DNA of 9,895 bases, taken from the NCBI GenBank assembly GCA_029940715.1, contig JAPYTU010000018.1:7632-17526 (forward strand), written 5' to 3'. How positions within the stretch are numbered: position 1 is the first letter of the stretch; each line of letters starts with the position of its first letter. The translations under genes and the position numbers were made by a program. Source of the stretch: Cytophagales bacterium. GTDB taxonomy: Bacteria > Bacteroidota > Bacteroidia > Cytophagales > MED-G16. This document shows positions 7,742-9,895 of the stretch, one piece after another. The notes beneath the pieces are model-generated. The model saw only the letters and a list, made by a program, of their open reading frames with translations. It made no database searches and was not told the origin of the DNA.

Positions 7742-8940
7742 CTAGATAGAAAATTATAAGCAATTAATAATCCAATAAATGATAAAATTGCTGCAAGCAT
7801 AAAGGGTGCACCTGGAAAATAAATATTTGTTTCTTTACTAGTAAAATATGAGAATAGATTGGTCATGAGTAATGGTCCAATAATTGCTGTGAGACTAAGA
7901 AGGCTTGTCATTCCCCCCTGAAATTCTCCTTGTTCATCATTAGGAATTTTATTTGTCATTATTCCTTGAAGGGCTGGTCCTGTTATTCCACCTAAAGAGA
8001 ATGGTATGACAATAGCAAACATCATCCAGCTTTGATTTGCAAATGCAAATAATGTTAATCCAATAATATAAAATATCATTCCAAAATAAACACTTTTAAT
8101 ATTTCCAATTTTTGGAATAATAATTCTTATTAATCCTCCTTGAACAATTGTCGCCATAAGACCGACAAAACCTAAAGAATATCCTATCCATTTTTCATTC
8201 CAATTAAATTGTTCGATAGTAAAGAAAGTCCATGTGCTTTGGGTGGCATGTGCAGAAATATTAAATAAAACAATACACAAGAGTAAACCTGAAATTATGG
8301 GATACCTTTTTAAAGATAATAATGTTCCAATTGGATTGGCTCTTTTAATATCAAATTTTCTTCTGTTTTCTATTGATAATGATTCTGGTAAAACGAAGTA
8401 GCCATAAATTAAATTTACTAATGTAAAAATAGCTGCAGCAATGAATGGAACCCTTGGGCCATACTGACCTAAAAACCCACCTATTACAGGGCCTAATATA
8501 AATCCTAATCCGAAAGCGGCTCCAATTAATCCAAAATTTTGAGCCTTTTTTTCAGGTGTGCTTATATCTGCTATGTAAGCTGCTGCTGTTGTCATGCTAG
8601 CTCCCATTATACCTTGAAAAATTCTTCCTATAAATAGCCATGTTATTGTTGGGGCTATTGCCATTACCATATAGTTTATTCCAAAACCAAATAATGATAA
8701 TAAAATAATAGATCTTCTTCCGTATTGATCACTTAAACCTCCTAAAACTGGAGCAAAAAGAAATTGAAGAGTAGCATATGAAAACATTAACCAACCACTA
8801 TATTTTGCTGCCTCACTAATTGTTCCATCTATTAAATCTGTGAGTAGTGCTGGTATTACAGGGATAATGATACCAAGACCTGTTATATCAATAAATATTG
8901 TTATAAAAATAAAAAGTAGACTATAATTTTTTTTATTCAT
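7723..8940 (-). CDS. MFS transporter, TCR/Tet-like DHA1 drug:H+ antiporter family
   Basis: This 405-aa inner-membrane protein has twelve predicted helices. It carries the DHA1 signatures: TM1 with FIDITGLGIIIPVIP (16-30, including Asp19, matching the TetA TM1 aspartate), motif A GGLSDQYGRR (67-76) in the 2-3 loop, the TM4 motif B region GRIFQG (105-110) with Arg106, and the antiporter motif C GLGFILGPVIGG (144-155) in TM5. Overall it looks most like proteins annotated TCR/Tet family in Bacteroidota. Such housekeeping homologues usually have unknown substrates, and tetracycline efflux cannot be inferred from this. A charged central loop (about 187-205) separates the two six-helix halves. The start is ATG at 8940 on the minus strand, without a Shine-Dalgarno sequence. 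It is divergent from the TRAP gene and convergent with the DUF5916 gene, sharing TTAA at the stops. Confidence 0.92.
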   Translation of the reverse strand: MNKKNYSLLFIFITIFIDITGLGIIIPVIPALLTDLIDGTISEAAKYSGWLMFSYATLQFLFAPVLGGLSDQYGRRSIILLSLFGFGINYMVMAIAPTITWLFIGRIFQGIMGASMTTAAAYIADISTPEKKAQNFGLIGAAFGLGFILGPVIGGFLGQYGPRVPFIAAAIFTLVNLIYGYFVLPESLSIENRRKFDIKRANPIGTLLSLKRYPIISGLLLCIVLFNISAHATQSTWTFFTIEQFNWNEKWIGYSLGFVGLMATIVQGGLIRIIIPKIGNIKSVYFGMIFYIIGLTLFAFANQSWMMFAIVIPFSLGGITGPALQGIMTNKIPNDEQGEFQGGMTSLLSLTAIIGPLLMTNLFSYFTSKETNIYFPGAPFMLAAILSFIGLLIAYNFLSRKNIFD

Positions 8941-8950
8941 TTAGAAGGGG

Positions 8951-8979
8951 CAATTTAATGTTTAATTTTGTTAAACAAA
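8951..8979 (-). promoter_or_regulatory. Weak candidate promoter of the MFS gene
   Basis: On the minus strand TTTG (plus 8976-8979) is followed 17 bases later by TTAAATTG (plus 8951-8958). This matches four of the six fixed positions of the Bacteroidota -7 element TAnnTTTG. Transcription would begin only about five bases before the MFS start codon, giving a nearly leaderless message. The support is motif and position only. Confidence 0.25.
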
Positions 8980-8982
8980 TTT
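8964..8982. repeat. Palindrome in the divergent MFS/TRAP promoter region, possible operator
   Basis: TTTGTT (8967-8972) and AACAAA (8974-8979) form a perfect 6-bp inverted repeat around a single central A. Two more complementary pairs (8964/8982 and 8965/8981) lie beyond one mismatch (8966/8980). It sits in the 77-bp divergent intergenic region, and each arm coincides with a candidate -33 TTTG, one per strand. A dimeric regulator binding here could affect both genes. A/T-rich palindromes do arise by chance, so this is a candidate only. Confidence 0.4.
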
Positions 8983-8995
8983 TTTTTTAATTTAG
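8967..8995 (+). promoter_or_regulatory. Candidate promoter of the TRAP binding-protein gene
   Basis: TTTG (8967-8970) and TAATTTAG (8988-8995) are separated by 17 bases. The second element matches five of six fixed positions of TAnnTTTG. The expected start site near 9001 leaves a leader of about 17 bases before the ATG at 9018. An exact TATAAT also occurs at 8998-9003, but no -35 element is found at the 17-base distance, so the Bacteroidota-type reading is preferred. Confidence 0.4.
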
Positions 8996-9017
8996 CTTAT
9001 AATAGCTATTAACTTTT

Positions 9018-9895
9018 ATGAAATCTAAAAAAACAAATAGAAGAAAATTTATTGCAAAATCATTTGTTGCCCTGTCGGGAACTATGGCATTGTCATCATG
9101 CTTAAACAAAAAAAGTAATAATAATTATAAGGAAACTAATATTAATTTCAACAAGAAATATAAATGGAAAATGACAACTACATGGTCACCTAATATGCCA
9201 GTACTAGGAGAAGGTTGTAATCTTCTTTCTAAATGGATATATAAAATGTCAGGTGGAAGGCTAGACATTAAAGTATATGGTGGTGGTGAATTAGTTCCAA
9301 GTTTAGAATCTTTTGATGCTGTAAGTAATGGGGCTGTTGAAATGGGAAGTGGAGCATCTTACTATTGGGCTGGAAAAATTCCTGCGGCTCAATTTTTTTC
9401 ATCGGTTCCTTTTGGAATGAATTCTAATCAGATGAACTCATGGATAATTTCTGGAGGTGGACATAAGTTATATAAAGAAATTTATGAACCATTTGGATTA
9501 CTGCCTTTTCCTGGAGGAAATACAAGTATTCAAATGGGAGGTTGGTTTAATAAAGAAATTAATTCTATTTCTGATTTAAGAGGATTAAAAATGAGAATTC
9601 CTGGTTTTGGTGGAAAGGTTCTTTCAAAGTCTGGTGGAACTGCAGTAACTGTTGCGGGGGCTGAAATTTATACTAATCTTGAAAGGGGAGTTATAGATGC
9701 TACAGAATGGATTGGTCCGTATCATGATTATCTAATGGGGTTTTATCAGGTCGCAAAATATTATTATTATCCCGGATGGCATGAGCCTGGAGGAGTGTTA
9801 GAGATAATTTTAAATAAAGAAAAATTTTATCAGTTACCTTCTGATCTTCAAGAAATTGTTGTTAAAGGTATAGAATCATTGAACATGTGGATGCA
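9018..9895 (+). CDS. TRAP transporter solute-binding protein, TakP/DctP-like, Tat lipoprotein (3' partial)
   Basis: The reading frame opens at ATG 9018 and runs without a stop to the window end (292 codons plus two bases); the family is usually about 350-370 aa, so the C-terminus is missing. The N-terminus carries a twin-arginine motif, NRRKFIAKS (7-15), a hydrophobic segment, and lipobox ALSSC with Cys28. This suggests Tat export followed by lipidation. The mature part resembles the TakP (COG4663) branch of DctP proteins: WKMTTTWSP (50-58), VYGGGELVP (86-94), the GLKMRIPGFGGKV segment (189-201) whose Arg193 aligns with the conserved carboxylate-binding arginine, and DATEWIGPYHDY (227-238), with the Glu-Trp pair known in metal-assisted keto-acid or lactate binding. 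The ligand is probably an organic acid. DctQ and DctM membrane subunits would be expected downstream, outside the window. Confidence 0.9.
   Translation, partial: MKSKKTNRRKFIAKSFVALSGTMALSSCLNKKSNNNYKETNINFNKKYKWKMTTTWSPNMPVLGEGCNLLSKWIYKMSGGRLDIKVYGGGELVPSLESFDAVSNGAVEMGSGASYYWAGKIPAAQFFSSVPFGMNSNQMNSWIISGGGHKLYKEIYEPFGLLPFPGGNTSIQMGGWFNKEINSISDLRGLKMRIPGFGGKVLSKSGGTAVTVAGAEIYTNLERGVIDATEWIGPYHDYLMGFYQVAKYYYYPGWHEPGGVLEIILNKEKFYQLPSDLQEIVVKGIESLNMWM

Noticed and set aside
7723..8940. Reading the MFS gene as an acquired tetracycline resistance determinant (tetA)
   Set aside because: The DHA1 motifs are shared by many exporters of unknown substrate. Base composition matches the surrounding genes and no mobile element or tetR lies beside it.
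8996..9003. TATAAT at 8998-9003 as a sigma70-type -10 box for the TRAP gene
   Set aside because: No TTGACA-like element lies 16-18 bases upstream, and the leader would be only about 8 bases. The Bacteroidota-type pair upstream fits better, although the match could still contribute.
1..9895. A novel defence, biosynthetic or mobile system
   Set aside because: All substantial frames belong to recognisable families with housekeeping or transport roles; there are no direct repeats, attachment sites, transposase, toxin-antitoxin pair or nuclease.

Overview
The window is a gene-dense, very AT-rich stretch (estimated by eye at roughly 30% G+C) from a Bacteroidota genome, most likely a marine member of the Flavobacteriia. 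This placement rests on the fused SecDF, a DUF5916-type outer-membrane protein, FKBP-type lipoproteins with acidic residues after the lipid-anchored cysteine, starts without clear Shine-Dalgarno sequences, and promoter candidates of the Bacteroidota TTTG / TAnnTTTG type. TGA is used as a normal stop. No rRNA, tRNA, CRISPR array or mobile element is visible, and no gene-free stretch exceeds 100 bases.

Positions 1-2380 form a tightly packed plus-strand cluster: the last 11 codons of a probable FKBP prolyl isomerase, a complete FKBP-type lipoprotein, a second FKBP-like lipoprotein with a large insertion and a degraded active site, the nucleotide-pool cleaning enzyme RdgB, and a uridine kinase. 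Each complete gene overlaps the next by four bases (ATGA, ATGA, TTGA), so translational coupling is likely. The uridine kinase starts with TTG. A Bacteroidota-type promoter candidate follows, then the fused Sec translocase accessory protein SecDF (991 aa). Next, 43 bases downstream, is a 755-aa secreted protein with an N-terminal CBM9-like domain and a DUF5916 beta-barrel-like region.

From about 7723 a minus-strand gene for a 12-helix TCR/Tet-like MFS exporter converges on the DUF5916 gene, their stop codons sharing TTAA. On its other side the exporter is divergent from a plus-strand TRAP-transporter solute-binding protein (TakP/DctP-like, with Tat and lipoprotein signals), which runs off the window end. 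The 77-bp divergent region holds a near-perfect palindrome whose two arms could each supply a -33 TTTG element.

Functionally the window is mostly housekeeping: envelope protein folding (FKBPs) and export (SecDF), nucleotide hygiene and salvage (RdgB, Udk), and surface or membrane transport (DUF5916 protein, MFS, TRAP). I see no convincing sign of a new multi-gene system. The more unusual items are the run of diverging FKBP paralogues, the Tat-plus-lipobox TRAP binding protein, and the symmetric divergent promoter.
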